Assembly: GCF_009745985.1 (NCBI RefSeq)
Contig: NZ_WFIX01000177.1
Coordinates: 124,001-188,000 of the forward strand
Length of the DNA stretch: 64,000 nucleotides
DNA from: Microbacterium karelineae
GTDB lineage: Bacteria > Actinomycetota > Actinomycetes > Actinomycetales > Microbacteriaceae
Direction of reading: 5' to 3'
Shown piece by piece: positions 26,502 through 36,007 of this stretch; position 1 is the stretch's first letter, and every line of letters begins with the position of its first letter. A program made the position numbers and the translations under genes. The notes beneath the pieces are model-generated. The model had not been told where the DNA came from. It saw only the letters and a program-made list of their open reading frames with translations, and did no database searches.

Positions 26502-28454
26502 CTATCTCGTGAAGACCCGGATCAGGTGCCGGAGCGCCAGAACCGCGCCTGCCACCGCCGAGATGGCGCCGAGGACGATGTCGAGCCCGATCGACCCCGC
26601 GACCGGCGGCACATCGACGGGCACGACGAACAGCACGACGGCCAGCGACAGGAGCACCGCGGCCAGCACCGCGGATCCGAAACGATCGATCATCGCCGCC
26701 GCCCATGATCGGTCCGCCGACTCGGTGAACGACCGCGTCCGCACGACGAACTCACCGGCGGCGAGCTGGCGGCTGATCGACTCCGCCCGCGCGGGCAGAC
26801 GCCGGAGCACCGCCGCGGAGACCATGGCCTCCGCGGCGAGCGCGCCGGCCACCCGCCCCGACGACGTGAGCCGTTCGAGAACCGGTGGGATCGCCTCTCG
26901 GAGCAGGGACGCGAACTCCGCGTCCGAATCGAGCGCCCGTACGGTCGCCCAGAGCGACATGAGGGTTCGGAACGCACCCGCGACATCTCCCGGGACGCCG
27001 ATGCGATAGGTCCGCAGGAAGGACGTGATGTCGCTCAGCAGCGAGTCGCGCATCTCCCCGCCGCGCGCATGCAGCGTCATCAGCCGCCCGAGGTCCGCCT
27101 GCAGCGCGGACCGGTCGACATCGGATTCGACGGCGAAGACCATCGTCAGCGCGTTCGTCGCCGCCACGTCGTCGTCGTTGAGCAGCGCGAACAGCAGCAC
27201 GGCCAGCAGCTGCCGCCTCTCGGCGCCCAGCACGCCGATCGCTCCGAGGTCGAGCACACCGATCCGCTGATCGTCGAGCAGCATGATGTTGCCCGGATGC
27301 AGATCGGCGTGAAAGGCGCCGTCGACGAGAACGCTGCTCAGGGCCCACGTGATCAGCGACTGGGCGAGTTCGGTGCGACGCCCCCGGCTGAGGCCATCGA
27401 TCCCCTCGACGAGCGCCACACCCCGCAGGCGAGTCATCACGAGGACCGCGTCCCCGGACAGCTCGTCGACGACCTGCGGCACCTCAAGGAGCCTGTGCTC
27501 GTCCGCCAGCGAGCGGAGCATCCGCGTGTTGTCGGCCTCGTGACGGTAGTCGATCTCCTCCAACAGAGACGCCGACAGCCCGTCCGCCAGCGCGTCGATG
27601 TCCATCGCACGCGCCCACGCCCAGCGGCGCTGTGCCCGTGCCGCGAACCGACGCAGGATGTCGCAGTCGACGCGCACATCCTCGGCCGCGCCGGGTCGAC
27701 GCACCTTCACGACGACCTCGGTTCCGTCGTGGAGCACCCCCGCGTGGACCTGTGCCAGCGACGCGGCCGCGAGCGGCTCGCTCTCGATCGAACGAAGCGC
27801 GGATCCCGGGGGCCGATCCCACTGCTCCGCGAGCAGTTCCTGCACTGTGGCACCGTCGACCGGCTCCACGTCCTTCTGGAGTCGCGCCAGCTCTCCGGCG
27901 AGCGCGCGCGGAAGCTGGTCGGCGCGCGTCGACAGGACCTGGCCGATCTTGATGAACGTCGCGCCGGATCGGCTGAGCGTCTCGACGACGGCCCGCGCGA
28001 ACTGCGGCGATTCCGGCCCCTGTCGTGCAGCCCGCAGCAGGCCCGACGTCGACGCGATCCAGGCCAGCCGAACGTAGCGGAGCAGTCGGCGCACGCGCGC
28101 ACGGGACTCCCGTACGAGCGTCACGGGCCCGGGGAGCGCGCCGCTCGGCACCAGTGTCTCGACGACCACGAGAACCGCGAGCGCTCCGACGATCGCACCC
28201 GCGAGCACCAATCCGCTCAGCAGCAGCCACACCAGCACCTGCTCGGGTCGCGCAGGATCCACGGAACCCAGTCCCGCCGCGTCGGCGATCGGCACGGCCG
28301 TCTCTGCGAGCACGATCAGCACGACCAGCCCGGTCACACTGCTGCGCAGCGGCCCGGGCACACCATCGAGAAGGCGCCGGATGACGGCGCCGACGAGGAC
28401 CGCCAGGCACAGGGTGACGATGCTGGCGAGGATGCTGCCGAACAGGTAAACCAT
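26502..28454 (-). CDS. AarF/UbiB/ABC1 family atypical protein kinase-like membrane protein
   Basis: A 650-residue protein. Three N-terminal membrane helices (about 1-105) precede the ABC1 domain: 'SGATFIKIGQVLSTRADQLP' (the KxGQ motif that replaces the kinase glycine loop), 'PLAAASLAQVHAGVLHDGTE' followed by VVVKVRRPG (A-rich loop and catalytic Lys), 'HADLHPGNIMLL' (catalytic loop) and 'GVLDLGAIG' (metal-binding DFG-like). Two C-terminal membrane helices follow. The family is linked to quinone or lipid homeostasis; actinobacteria make menaquinone, so a ubiquinone role is unlikely here. Substrate unknown. Confidence 0.88.
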   Translation of the reverse strand: MVYLFGSILASIVTLCLAVLVGAVIRRLLDGVPGPLRSSVTGLVVLIVLAETAVPIADAAGLGSVDPARPEQVLVWLLLSGLVLAGAIVGALAVLVVVETLVPSGALPGPVTLVRESRARVRRLLRYVRLAWIASTSGLLRAARQGPESPQFARAVVETLSRSGATFIKIGQVLSTRADQLPRALAGELARLQKDVEPVDGATVQELLAEQWDRPPGSALRSIESEPLAAASLAQVHAGVLHDGTEVVVKVRRPGAAEDVRVDCDILRRFAARAQRRWAWARAMDIDALADGLSASLLEEIDYRHEADNTRMLRSLADEHRLLEVPQVVDELSGDAVLVMTRLRGVALVEGIDGLSRGRRTELAQSLITWALSSVLVDGAFHADLHPGNIMLLDDQRIGVLDLGAIGVLGAERRQLLAVLLFALLNDDDVAATNALTMVFAVESDVDRSALQADLGRLMTLHARGGEMRDSLLSDITSFLRTYRIGVPGDVAGAFRTLMSLWATVRALDSDAEFASLLREAIPPVLERLTSSGRVAGALAAEAMVSAAVLRRLPARAESISRQLAAGEFVVRTRSFTESADRSWAAAMIDRFGSAVLAAVLLSLAVVLFVVPVDVPPVAGSIGLDIVLGAISAVAGAVLALRHLIRVFTR

Positions 28455-28531
28455 CGTCCCCCGGTCTCACTCGGAATCGCCGGCGCTCGCATGCGACCTC
28501 GGAATCACCCACGGTCGAACACGACCCAGAG

Positions 28532-28604
28532 TGCCCCTGACTGGACTCGAACCAGCGACGCACGGTTTAGGAAACCGACGCTCTATCCACTGAGCTACAG
28601 GGGC
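28532..28604 (-). tRNA. tRNA-Arg (anticodon CCT)
   Basis: Minus-strand cloverleaf: acceptor GCCCCTG/CAGGGGC, D-arm GCTC..GAGC, anticodon loop TTCCTAA giving CCT, T-arm GCTGG-TTCGAGT-CCAGT, unpaired discriminator A. It decodes AGG, a rare codon in such GC-rich genomes. The anticodon stem has one non-Watson-Crick outer pair. Confidence 0.93.
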
Positions 28605-28613
28605 GTGCGCGAG

Positions 28614-28645
28614 CGCGCCCGCCCCATATTACTGGGACGGGCGCG
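28614..28645 (-). terminator. Hairpin downstream of lsr2
   Basis: Perfect 8-bp GC stem (28614-28621 with 28638-28645) with an internal CCC/GGG pairing, about 15 bp beyond the lsr2 stop and before the tRNA. Confidence 0.55.
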
Positions 28646-28659
28646 ACCTGCGACATTCG

Positions 28660-28998
28660 TCAGTGCGCGGCTTCGTACGCCTCGAGGATCGCCGAGGGGA
28701 CGCGACCGCGGTCGCTGACCTCGTGACCGTTCTCGCGCGCCCACGCGCGTACCGCGCCGAGGTCGTGCTTGCCCGCTGCGGCGCCGCGCGGCCGCGCGCT
28801 GCGTGCCGCGCCGCCCGCGCGACGACCCGCCTTGACGAAGGGGGCGAGCGCATCGCGGAGCTGCGTCGCGTGCTCATCGGTCAGGTCGATCTCGTAGCTC
28901 CTGCCGTCGAGCGAGAAATGAACGCTCTCGCCCTGACCGATCTCGAGGACTGTTCCGTCGATATCATCGACGAGCTGGTGAATGATCTTCCGTGCCAT
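28660..28998 (-). CDS. lsr2: Lsr2 nucleoid-associated protein
   Basis: H-NS-like DNA-bridging protein that silences AT-rich and foreign genes. The 112-residue protein has the N-terminal dimerisation part 'MARKIIHQLVDDIDGTVLEI' and 'YEIDLTDEHATQLRDALAPF', an Arg/Ala-rich linker, and the C-terminal DNA-binding domain 'VRAWARENGHEVSDRGRVPS' with the RGR minor-groove hook. Length and order are typical of actinobacterial Lsr2. A monocistronic unit ending in the hairpin at 28614. Confidence 0.97.
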   Translation of the reverse strand: MARKIIHQLVDDIDGTVLEIGQGESVHFSLDGRSYEIDLTDEHATQLRDALAPFVKAGRRAGGAARSARPRGAAAGKHDLGAVRAWARENGHEVSDRGRVPSAILEAYEAAH

Positions 28999-29063
28999 GC
29001 GCTCAACGATAATGCATTCGCGAACGGAATACGCTCATTCGCGGCGCATTCTGCGAGATCAGC

Positions 29064-29561
29064 TCACGCGGCCATTTCGAGATAAGGGCTCCACGAGGGA
29101 TCGGCGCGTTCGGATCCCCGCACGACCCAGCTCACGCCGCGCGGCGGCGCCGGCCGGAATCGCAGCGACCACCCCATCTCCTGCGGAGTGCGATCGCTTT
29201 TCACGTTGTTGCATTTCACGCACGCCGCCACGAGGTTCTCCCACGAGTCCTCGCCGCCGCGCGACCGAGGCTGGACATGATCGATCGTCGTCGCGCTGCG
29301 GCCGCAGTAGGCGCAGCGATGCCCGTCACGCCGGAGCACACCACGCCGCGTGACGGGGACCCGACGAGTATGCGGAATGCGCACGTATCGCGTCAGGACG
29401 ATGACGGCCGGCCTGTCGTAGGCCTCGGATGCACCCCATACGGGCGATTCCTCATCGCGGACGATCACGTTCGCCTTGTCGTTCATCACGAGCACGAGAG
29501 CGCGTTTGAATGACACGATGGCGAGGGGTTCGTATCCCGCATTCAGTACGAGCGTGCGCAC
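29064..29561 (-). CDS. HNH endonuclease family protein
   Basis: A 165-residue protein: N-terminal 'TLVLNAGYEPLAIVSFKRAL' and a C-terminal HNH ββα-metal fold, 'RRGVLRRDGHRCAYCGRSAT' followed by TIDHVQPRSRGGEDSWENLV and 'ACVKCNNVKSDRTPQEMGW'. Both CxxC zinc knuckles and the catalytic DH pair are present. This is the compact, chromosomal HNH type found in most actinobacteria; its cellular role is unclear and it need not be mobile. GTG start at 29561. A 369-bp gap upstream (29562-29930) holds only the terminator at 29643. Confidence 0.85.
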   Translation of the reverse strand: MRTLVLNAGYEPLAIVSFKRALVLVMNDKANVIVRDEESPVWGASEAYDRPAVIVLTRYVRIPHTRRVPVTRRGVLRRDGHRCAYCGRSATTIDHVQPRSRGGEDSWENLVAACVKCNNVKSDRTPQEMGWSLRFRPAPPRGVSWVVRGSERADPSWSPYLEMAA

Positions 29562-29642
29562 AGGCTGCCGCCTTTCATCACGTCCCGGATGGCTTCCGGG
29601 TCCAGTCGAATGACGTCGCCGCAGGCACGCACAGACGAAAAA

Positions 29643-29667
29643 AGGCGCTGTCGCACGGACAGCGCCT
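29643..29667 (-). terminator. Intrinsic terminator (hairpin plus U run) after the M23 peptidase gene
   Basis: Perfect 10-bp stem (29643-29652 with 29658-29667), 5-nt loop, followed on the minus strand by six T residues (29637-29642 on the plus strand are A). It is a textbook rho-independent terminator, unusual in this GC-rich window, and lies about 265 bp past the peptidase stop. It interrupts a 74-codon minus-strand frame, which argues that frame is not a gene. Confidence 0.85.
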
Positions 29668-29930
29668 GGGGGTGAGCCACGATCATCTCGCGGCTCGCAT
29701 GCACGCGATGCCTGAGAACATAGCGACCGAGCGCATCCGTGGTTCGAATGCTCGGGCAGATGTCCATGGCCGTTCCTCTCGCGCGTGTGGCTGCAGGCGA
29801 CGCGAACAGGTTAGCGCATGCGACACGCCCGAGCGGCGAAGGGGAGGTGAATTCTCTTCGACGCTTCGAACACGACAGACGCGAATCGCCCGCCTCGCGG
29901 GCGCGAGACGGGCGATTGGAACGGATCCGA

Positions 29931-30872
29931 TCAGATCGGGAGGTAGGCCATCGGGTCGACGATGGCGCCGTTGATCCGCAGCTCGATGTGCAGGTGGTGG
30001 GCCGTCGAACGTCCCGTCGAGCCGACGTATCCGATGACCTGGCCCGCCTCGACGGTCTGTCCGACCTCGACCTGGCGGGTGCCGTACGTCATGTGTCCGT
30101 AGAGCGTCTGCGTTCCGTCGCCGTGATCGATCGCGACCGTGACGCCCCATCCGTAGTGGGCCTCGCTCGAGACCGTGACGGTTCCCGACTTGACGGCGTA
30201 GATCGGAACGGCGCCGTCCGACTGGTCGTGGGTGACCATGTCCGTTCCCGCGTGACCGGCGCTGACCGAGCGGGAGACGTAGTACGAGCCCGCCGGGAGC
30301 GGGTTGACGGCACCGTCGACGACGGTCGGCGCAGGAGCGTCCGGGAGCGCCGGCGCGGCGGGCGACTGAGGCACGCCGGCGGGCTCGCCCGCCCCCGCGT
30401 CGTCCTGGTTCGCCGCGGCCTCTTCCTCGGCCTGGCGCTGCGCCTCACGCGCTCGCTCCAGCGCCTCTCGCTCGGCCTCGATCTGCTCGATCTCCTCGGC
30501 CGTGCGGGCCGCGTAGCTGGTCGTGGCCAGGTCGGCGGTCGCGACGTCGGCGCTCACCTCGAACGACTGCGCGTCGACGGCGGCCTCGTCACGGACGCTC
30601 GCCTCCGCGGCCGTCTGCTGCTGCGTCGCCGCATACGCCGGGATCGCCACGCCGGCGATCAGAGCGCAGACCGCTGCGAGCGTGCCGACGGCACGAACGG
30701 GGGTGAGGCGACGAGAGGCGACTGCAGAACCGGTGCGTTTGGCGGCTCGGTCCGCGCGGCGCAGATCCTTGCGCGCGGCCGCCACCATCTTCCGATTGCT
30801 CAGGGGACGCTCTGCGGGTGTCTGGGCGTCCGTGCGGGTGAGCTCGTTCCGAGCCGACTCGTTGTCTGTCAA
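29931..30872 (-). CDS. M23 family metallopeptidase (LytM-like), membrane-anchored or exported
   Basis: A 313-residue cell-wall hydrolase or hydrolase activator. The N-terminal 55 residues are basic and cytoplasmic, then a hydrophobic segment 'VRAVGTLAAVCALIAGVAIP' ending AYA exports it; a Glu/Arg coiled-coil-like linker (about 110-160) precedes the peptidase domain (about 200-313). That domain shows 'GHAGTDMVTHD' (HxxxD variant), 'YGHMTYG' and 'HHLHIEL' (HxH zinc ligand). TTG at 30872 is taken as start because GGAGGA lies 8 nt upstream; the longer frame to 30923 has no such site. The leader is structured (see 30873-31020). Confidence 0.85.
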   Translation of the reverse strand: MTDNESARNELTRTDAQTPAERPLSNRKMVAAARKDLRRADRAAKRTGSAVASRRLTPVRAVGTLAAVCALIAGVAIPAYAATQQQTAAEASVRDEAAVDAQSFEVSADVATADLATTSYAARTAEEIEQIEAEREALERAREAQRQAEEEAAANQDDAGAGEPAGVPQSPAAPALPDAPAPTVVDGAVNPLPAGSYYVSRSVSAGHAGTDMVTHDQSDGAVPIYAVKSGTVTVSSEAHYGWGVTVAIDHGDGTQTLYGHMTYGTRQVEVGQTVEAGQVIGYVGSTGRSTAHHLHIELRINGAIVDPMAYLPI

Positions 30873-31020
30873 GATCAGTTTCCTCCGTCGCCTCGCACGC
30901 CGGGACATGCAGGTTCGCAGCACTGGGTTGGGGGCACAGTGTGACCCTGCGAGAAGAGCGAACCACTCGAGGCGATTCCCACAGGGGGCTCCCGGCTCGG
31001 TTGCCGGGTGTCACCATACG
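30873..31020 (-). promoter_or_regulatory. Structured 5' leader of the peptidase gene, possible ydaO (c-di-AMP) riboswitch
   Basis: On the minus strand, CCCGGC and GCCGGG close a 6-nt loop AACCGA; CACTG/CAGTG form a second hairpin; and CGCCTCG pairs over about 75 nt with CGAGGCG, just before the ribosome-binding site. Actinobacterial genes for exported peptidoglycan hydrolases are classic targets of the ydaO c-di-AMP riboswitch, and the 3' stretch CGAACC...GCGAGGC recalls its conserved end. The structure is seen; the riboswitch identity is inference. Confidence 0.4.
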
Positions 31021-31068
31021 GTAACGAAAGATAACGAATTTGTCACGCTGAGGGCGTGAGAATCTTCT

Positions 31069-31788
31069 TCACGCGCCCGCAGGCGCCGTCTCCTCGGCGA
31101 CGAGGAACACGTGCGAGGCGAGCTCCACGGGCAGCTCGAGCGCCTCGTCGACGCCGTCCATCTGGGCGAGGACATACCCCTCGCTGAAGCGGAAGTCGCC
31201 GTGCGCACCGGGCACGACGCCCGCGTCGCGCAGCTGCTGCAGCAGCTCGGGATCCACCTGCACGGGCTCTGCGAGGCGCCGGACCGTGCCGGTGACGGGA
31301 CCGCCCTCGGCCTCGAGCTTCTTCACGACGCACACGACGCCCTCGTCGAAGCGGCGACTCACGCCGGATTCGCCGATCTCGCCGAGGCCGGGGATCGGGT
31401 TGCCATATGGCGACTCGTCGGGGTGCCCGAGGAGCTCGACGAGCCGGCGCTCGACGAGCTCGCTCATGACGTGCTCCCAGCGGCAGGCCTCTTCGTGCAC
31501 ATAGGCCCAGTCGAGCCCGATCACGTCGCTCAGCAGCCGCTCCGCGAGGCGATGCTTGCGCATCACCTCGATCGCCTTGCGCCGACCGTCCGGCGTCAGC
31601 TCGAGGCGTCGGTCGTCGCCGACGCGGATGAGCCCGTCGCGGTCCATGCGACCGATCGTCTGCGAGACGGTCGGGCCGGAGTGGCCGAGCCGCTCCGAGA
31701 TGCGGGCGCGAAGGGGGACGATGCCCTCCTCCTCGAGCTCGAGGACGGTGCGGAGATACATCTCCGTCGTGTCGATCAGATCGGTCAT
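31069..31788 (-). CDS. DtxR/IdeR family metal-dependent transcriptional regulator
   Basis: A 239-residue repressor with the three-domain plan of DtxR: winged HTH (about 1-70, 'ISERLGHSGPTVSQTIGRMD'), metal-binding dimerisation domain (about 70-140, 'VMRKHRLAERLLSDVIGLDW', 'HEEACRWEHVMSELVERRLV', which carry the His/Glu/Cys ligand set of the ancillary and primary sites) and a C-terminal SH3-like domain (about 155-235). Cys in 'EEACRWEHVM' corresponds to the iron-type primary site of DtxR/IdeR. An iron-box-like site lies 27-43 bp upstream, suggesting autoregulation. Confidence 0.9.
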   Translation of the reverse strand: MTDLIDTTEMYLRTVLELEEEGIVPLRARISERLGHSGPTVSQTIGRMDRDGLIRVGDDRRLELTPDGRRKAIEVMRKHRLAERLLSDVIGLDWAYVHEEACRWEHVMSELVERRLVELLGHPDESPYGNPIPGLGEIGESGVSRRFDEGVVCVVKKLEAEGGPVTGTVRRLAEPVQVDPELLQQLRDAGVVPGAHGDFRFSEGYVLAQMDGVDEALELPVELASHVFLVAEETAPAGA

Positions 31789-31814
31789 CGCTGCGCTTTC
31801 GTCACCAGAACGGG

Positions 31815-31831
31815 TAAGGCGATCCTAACCT
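31815..31831. promoter_or_regulatory. Iron-box-like (DtxR/IdeR) operator upstream of the DtxR gene
   Basis: TAAGGCGATCCTAACCT on the plus strand (minus: AGGTTAGGATCGCCTTA) matches 13 of 17 central positions of the DtxR consensus TTAGGTTAGGCTAACCTAA. TAGGAT within it could be the -10 hexamer of the gene it would control. Confidence 0.5.
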
Positions 31832-31868
31832 CCCACGCGTGGGTCGGGACCGGAGAGAGGGAGAACGC

Positions 31869-32987
<1,119 letters not shown>

Positions 32988-33015
32988 CTATGACGCCGCA
33001 GGACACCCTTCGATC

Positions 33016-33543
33016 TCAGGCGTCGCCCGCCTCGTCTCCATCGGAATCCTCGTCATCGTCGTCGTCCGAGTCGCCGTCCTCGTCCTCGTCGAGCTCGTCG
33101 ATGTCGACCCCGTCCACGTCACCCGCATGGAGGATCGAGGATCCGTCGTCGTGGACGTCGTCTTCGTCGAGGTCGTCGTCCTCATCGTCGTCCTCGCGCG
33201 CGGCCTCCTCCTCGGCCTTGGCCGCTGCCTGGTGCGCCTTGTAGTCCTCGAGTCGCTGCGACCACGGGATCCAGTCGGGCGCGAGGAGCGCGCCGTCGCC
33301 CGGCAGAAGCTCGACCTCGAGAACCGTCGGGTCCTCACCGTCGACGGCAGCCAGCGACACCGTCCAGAACCACCCCGGGTATCCGAGGAGCGCCGTGTTG
33401 AACCGCAGCGAGACGACGCCGTCCGTGACGCTGTGCGCCGCCGGCTCGCCGATCGTCTCCTCCGGTGTGATCTCGCGCAGCGCGTCGAGCGCCAGATCGC
33501 GCGAGGCGAGCAGGCGCTCGTCGGTGTCAGCTGTCGATGTCAT
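33016..33543 (-). CDS. DUF3027 family protein with acidic tail
   Basis: A 175-residue protein. The first 110 residues match the actinobacterial DUF3027 pattern ('SRDLALDALREITPEETIGE', 'YPGWFWTVSLAAVDGEDPTV', 'LLAPDWIPWSQRLEDYKAHQ'). The rest is an extreme Asp/Glu run ('REDDDEDDDLDEDDVHDDGS'), probably disordered. Function unknown. It overlaps the cold-shock protein gene by 17 nt, a pairing conserved in actinobacteria, so a link to RNA metabolism is plausible. Confidence 0.85.
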   Translation of the reverse strand: MTSTADTDERLLASRDLALDALREITPEETIGEPAAHSVTDGVVSLRFNTALLGYPGWFWTVSLAAVDGEDPTVLEVELLPGDGALLAPDWIPWSQRLEDYKAHQAAAKAEEEAAREDDDEDDDLDEDDVHDDGSSILHAGDVDGVDIDELDEDEDGDSDDDDDEDSDGDEAGDA

Positions 33544-33907
33544 CGGCGACCTTTCTCAGCACAGCCGCGACCTTGCGCGAGTGCGAACCAGTGGGATAGT
33601 GACCGCGGCGCAGATCCCCGCCGATGTCGTCGAGCAGGCGCACGAGGTCCTCGATGATCACGGCCATGTCGTCGGGCGCCTTCCTCGCGGCCTTCGGGGC
33701 GCCACGGGGCGCATCGAGGATCCGCACCGACAGGGCCGACGGGCCGCGACGGCCGTCGGCGACGCCGAACTCGAGACGCATGCCGCTGCGGACCGCCGTG
33801 TCGGCGGGCAGCGCGCTCGCATGCAGGAAGACGTCCTGTCCGTCGTCGGAGGAGATGAAGCCGAAGCCCTTCTCCTCGTCGTAGAACCTGACCTTGCCGG
33901 TGGGCAT
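33527..33907 (-). CDS. Cold-shock domain protein with C-terminal extension
   Basis: A 126-residue protein whose first 65 residues form a cold-shock OB fold, 'TGKVRFYDEEKGFGFISSDD' with RNP1 KGFGFI and 'DVFLHASAL' with RNP2. The remaining 60 residues ('DDMAVIIEDLVRLLDDIGGD', then a basic helix) form a helical extension found in the actinobacterial long Csp type, twice the length of CspA. It binds single-stranded nucleic acid; expression relative to cold is not known from sequence. Confidence 0.93.
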   Translation of the reverse strand: MPTGKVRFYDEEKGFGFISSDDGQDVFLHASALPADTAVRSGMRLEFGVADGRRGPSALSVRILDAPRGAPKAARKAPDDMAVIIEDLVRLLDDIGGDLRRGHYPTGSHSRKVAAVLRKVADDIDS

Positions 33908-34025
33908 CGTGACCTCGCTGAGAACTGCCGTGAATGCTGCGGTGAATGACGAAGAGGGAGCTCGCGCACCCTCGCCCCCAGATTACCGCGGGCGGCGGCC
34001 GTGAGACGTGCCGTAGTGTGGAGGG

Positions 34026-34286
34026 GTGAGCAGCAAGCCCGACGGCGCCCCCGCGGTGCGACGCATCGATAGGATCCTCGCGGCGATGTCGCTCGGGATC
34101 CTGGTGCTCTCGATCGCCTGCTTCGCGGCGGTGATCATCGCGGGTGCCACCGGCGTCGAAGAATACGACGGCATCTGGCCCGCGGTCTTCATGGTCCAGA
34201 TGGTCGGCCCCATCGTCGCCTTCCTCCTCCTGCTCGCGCTTCTCATCATGAGCTTCATCCGACGGAGCAGGGCGAACCGCCAGTGA
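34026..34286 (+). CDS. Small two-helix membrane protein
   Basis: An 86-residue protein with two transmembrane helices ('AMSLGILVLSIACFAAVIIA', 'VQMVGPIVAFLLLLALLIMS') and a basic tail 'FIRRSRANRQ'. GTG start at 34026 behind GGAGGG. No family assignment. Its stop overlaps the next gene as GTGA, so it is the first cistron of the helicase unit; whether that link is functional is not known. Confidence 0.75.
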   Translation: MSSKPDGAPAVRRIDRILAAMSLGILVLSIACFAAVIIAGATGVEEYDGIWPAVFMVQMVGPIVAFLLLLALLIMSFIRRSRANRQ

Positions 34287-35980
34287 CATCCGCGGACAGC
34301 ACCGTCGCACGGATGATCGCCGAACGCCTCGCAGCCGCCGACGATCACGCGCTCGCGGAGCTGTTCCTCGAACGTCGCCTCTCGCCGACAGCGAACCCCG
34401 CGGCCGCGTGGCACGACTTCTTCGACGTCGCCGAGGCGCTGCTCCAGCCGGATGCCGTCGCCGCGGCGCTCTCCGCCCTCCCCCGCGACGATCTCGCCGC
34501 CCTCGCCGGACGCGAGCCCCGGCGCACCCTCGCCCTCACGGACGACGACGGCATCGCCCTGCCGACCGTCGCCACGGCGCTCGACGGAGTCTCCCTCGCG
34601 CCGACTCCGGCGTCGGAACCGCGCCCCGCGGATCCCGTCGCCGCGGGCCACGCCGCGGAACGCGCGTTCACGACCATCACCTCGCTCGCGGACATCCTGA
34701 TCGCCGCACTGTCGGCGCCGCTCGCCCGCATCGGCACCGGCGCGCTCGGCAAGGCCGACAAGCGCCGCCTCGTCGAGCAGCAGATCGTCGAGAACCCGGA
34801 GGACGCCGACGCGCTCGTCCGGCTCGCCGCAGCCACCGGCCTCATGCGGGGACACGACCGGCAGATCCACACCACGAGCGCGGGCGCCGACTGGGTGCGG
34901 ACCTCGACGCCCGAGAGATGGGCCGCCCTCGCACGGCTGCTGCGCTCAGCGCTTCCGCTCGGCCTGCGGTCCGGCGACGGCGGCTGGATCGACCCCGCGC
35001 TGTGGGACGGTGCGTACCCCCTCGACGCGGCCTGGCCCGACAAGGCACGCGGATGGCTCGAGTTCGCCCGTCTGATCGGCCTCGTCGCCGACGGCGAGCC
35101 GCCCACGGAGCCGTCCTGGGCGCGCCCAGCGCGCGAAGGCGGAGAGCCGGATCCCGCGCCGCTCGTCGCCCTGCTTCCCCACGAGGTCGACAACGTCTAC
35201 CTGCAGAACGATCTGACCGCGATCAGCCCCGGCCCGCTCTCCCCGTCGCTCGATGTGCGCCTGCGCCGGATGGCCTCGCGCGAATCGCACGCACAGGCAT
35301 CGACCTATCGCTTCACGGAGAGCTCCCTCTCGCGCGCCCTGAGCGCGGGCGAGACGGCCCGGACGCTCCGTGCGTTCCTCGCCGAGCTGTCGCTCACCGG
35401 GGTCCCCCAGCCCCTCGACTACCTCATCGAGCGCACCGCGGAGCGACATGGGCTCGTCCGCATCTCGCGAGATCCGTCGACCGGCCACACCGTCGTCTCG
35501 ACGCCCGACCATGACCTGCTGCGCACCCTGTCGGTCGATCAGGCTCTCCGCCCGCTCGGGCTCGTCCTCGACGGATCCCTGCTGCGCACCCGCTCCCCGC
35601 GCGACGTCGCCTACTGGGCGCTCTCCGATGCGCGCTACCCCGTCGTGGTGCTCGACGACGACGGCGAGGTCGTCTCGCTCGACCGCCACCGCGTCGCCGA
35701 CGACACCTCGCCGCGGCAGGACTATGCAGACCTCATCGCGCGGCTGCGCGACGGGCAGGGATCCGATGCCGACGCGGCCTGGCTCGAGCGCGAGCTCGAA
35801 GGGGCGATCAAGGACAGGACGACCCTCATCGTCGCCGTCGACATGCCCGATGGCAGCGTGCGCGAGCTCACCCTCGAGCCGACGGGACTCGGCGGAGGGC
35901 GGCTGCGCGGCCGCGATGCCGCCGCCGACGTCGAGCGCACCCTTCCGATCGCCCTCATCTCGGCCGTGCGACGCGCCTGA
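34283..35980 (+). CDS. Helicase-associated protein (XPB/Ssl2-like N-terminal domain family)
   Basis: A 565-residue protein without helicase motifs. Its central and C-terminal parts ('RTLRAFLAELSLTGVPQPLD', 'YLIERTAERHGLVRISRDPS', 'VDQALRPLGLVLDGSLLRTR', 'VAYWALSDARYPVVVLDDDG') match the actinobacterial family annotated as helicase XPB/Ssl2 N-terminal domain proteins. The N-terminal third is Ala/Arg/Asp-rich with winged-helix-like pieces. GTG start within the preceding stop. It lies 27 bp before the XPB helicase gene, and the two probably act together at DNA lesions or stalled transcription; the exact role is not established. Confidence 0.82.
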   Translation: MTSADSTVARMIAERLAAADDHALAELFLERRLSPTANPAAAWHDFFDVAEALLQPDAVAAALSALPRDDLAALAGREPRRTLALTDDDGIALPTVATALDGVSLAPTPASEPRPADPVAAGHAAERAFTTITSLADILIAALSAPLARIGTGALGKADKRRLVEQQIVENPEDADALVRLAAATGLMRGHDRQIHTTSAGADWVRTSTPERWAALARLLRSALPLGLRSGDGGWIDPALWDGAYPLDAAWPDKARGWLEFARLIGLVADGEPPTEPSWARPAREGGEPDPAPLVALLPHEVDNVYLQNDLTAISPGPLSPSLDVRLRRMASRESHAQASTYRFTESSLSRALSAGETARTLRAFLAELSLTGVPQPLDYLIERTAERHGLVRISRDPSTGHTVVSTPDHDLLRTLSVDQALRPLGLVLDGSLLRTRSPRDVAYWALSDARYPVVVLDDDGEVVSLDRHRVADDTSPRQDYADLIARLRDGQGSDADAAWLERELEGAIKDRTTLIVAVDMPDGSVRELTLEPTGLGGGRLRGRDAAADVERTLPIALISAVRRA

Positions 35981-36007
35981 CGCCGCCGACGCGTAAAATC
36001 GACCGTT

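Noticed and set aside
29064-29561. HNH gene as a homing endonuclease or restriction enzyme
   Set aside because: It is the compact chromosomal type common in actinobacteria, with no methyltransferase, intron or intein beside it.
29543-29767. 74-codon minus-strand frame upstream of the HNH nuclease gene
   Set aside because: It overlaps the HNH gene by 19 nt and contains a perfect intrinsic terminator with a U run in its middle; no family pattern.
33016-33260. Repetitive GTC/GTCGTC run, suspected microsatellite
   Set aside because: It is the codon run for the Asp/Glu tail of the DUF3027 protein, not an independent repeat.
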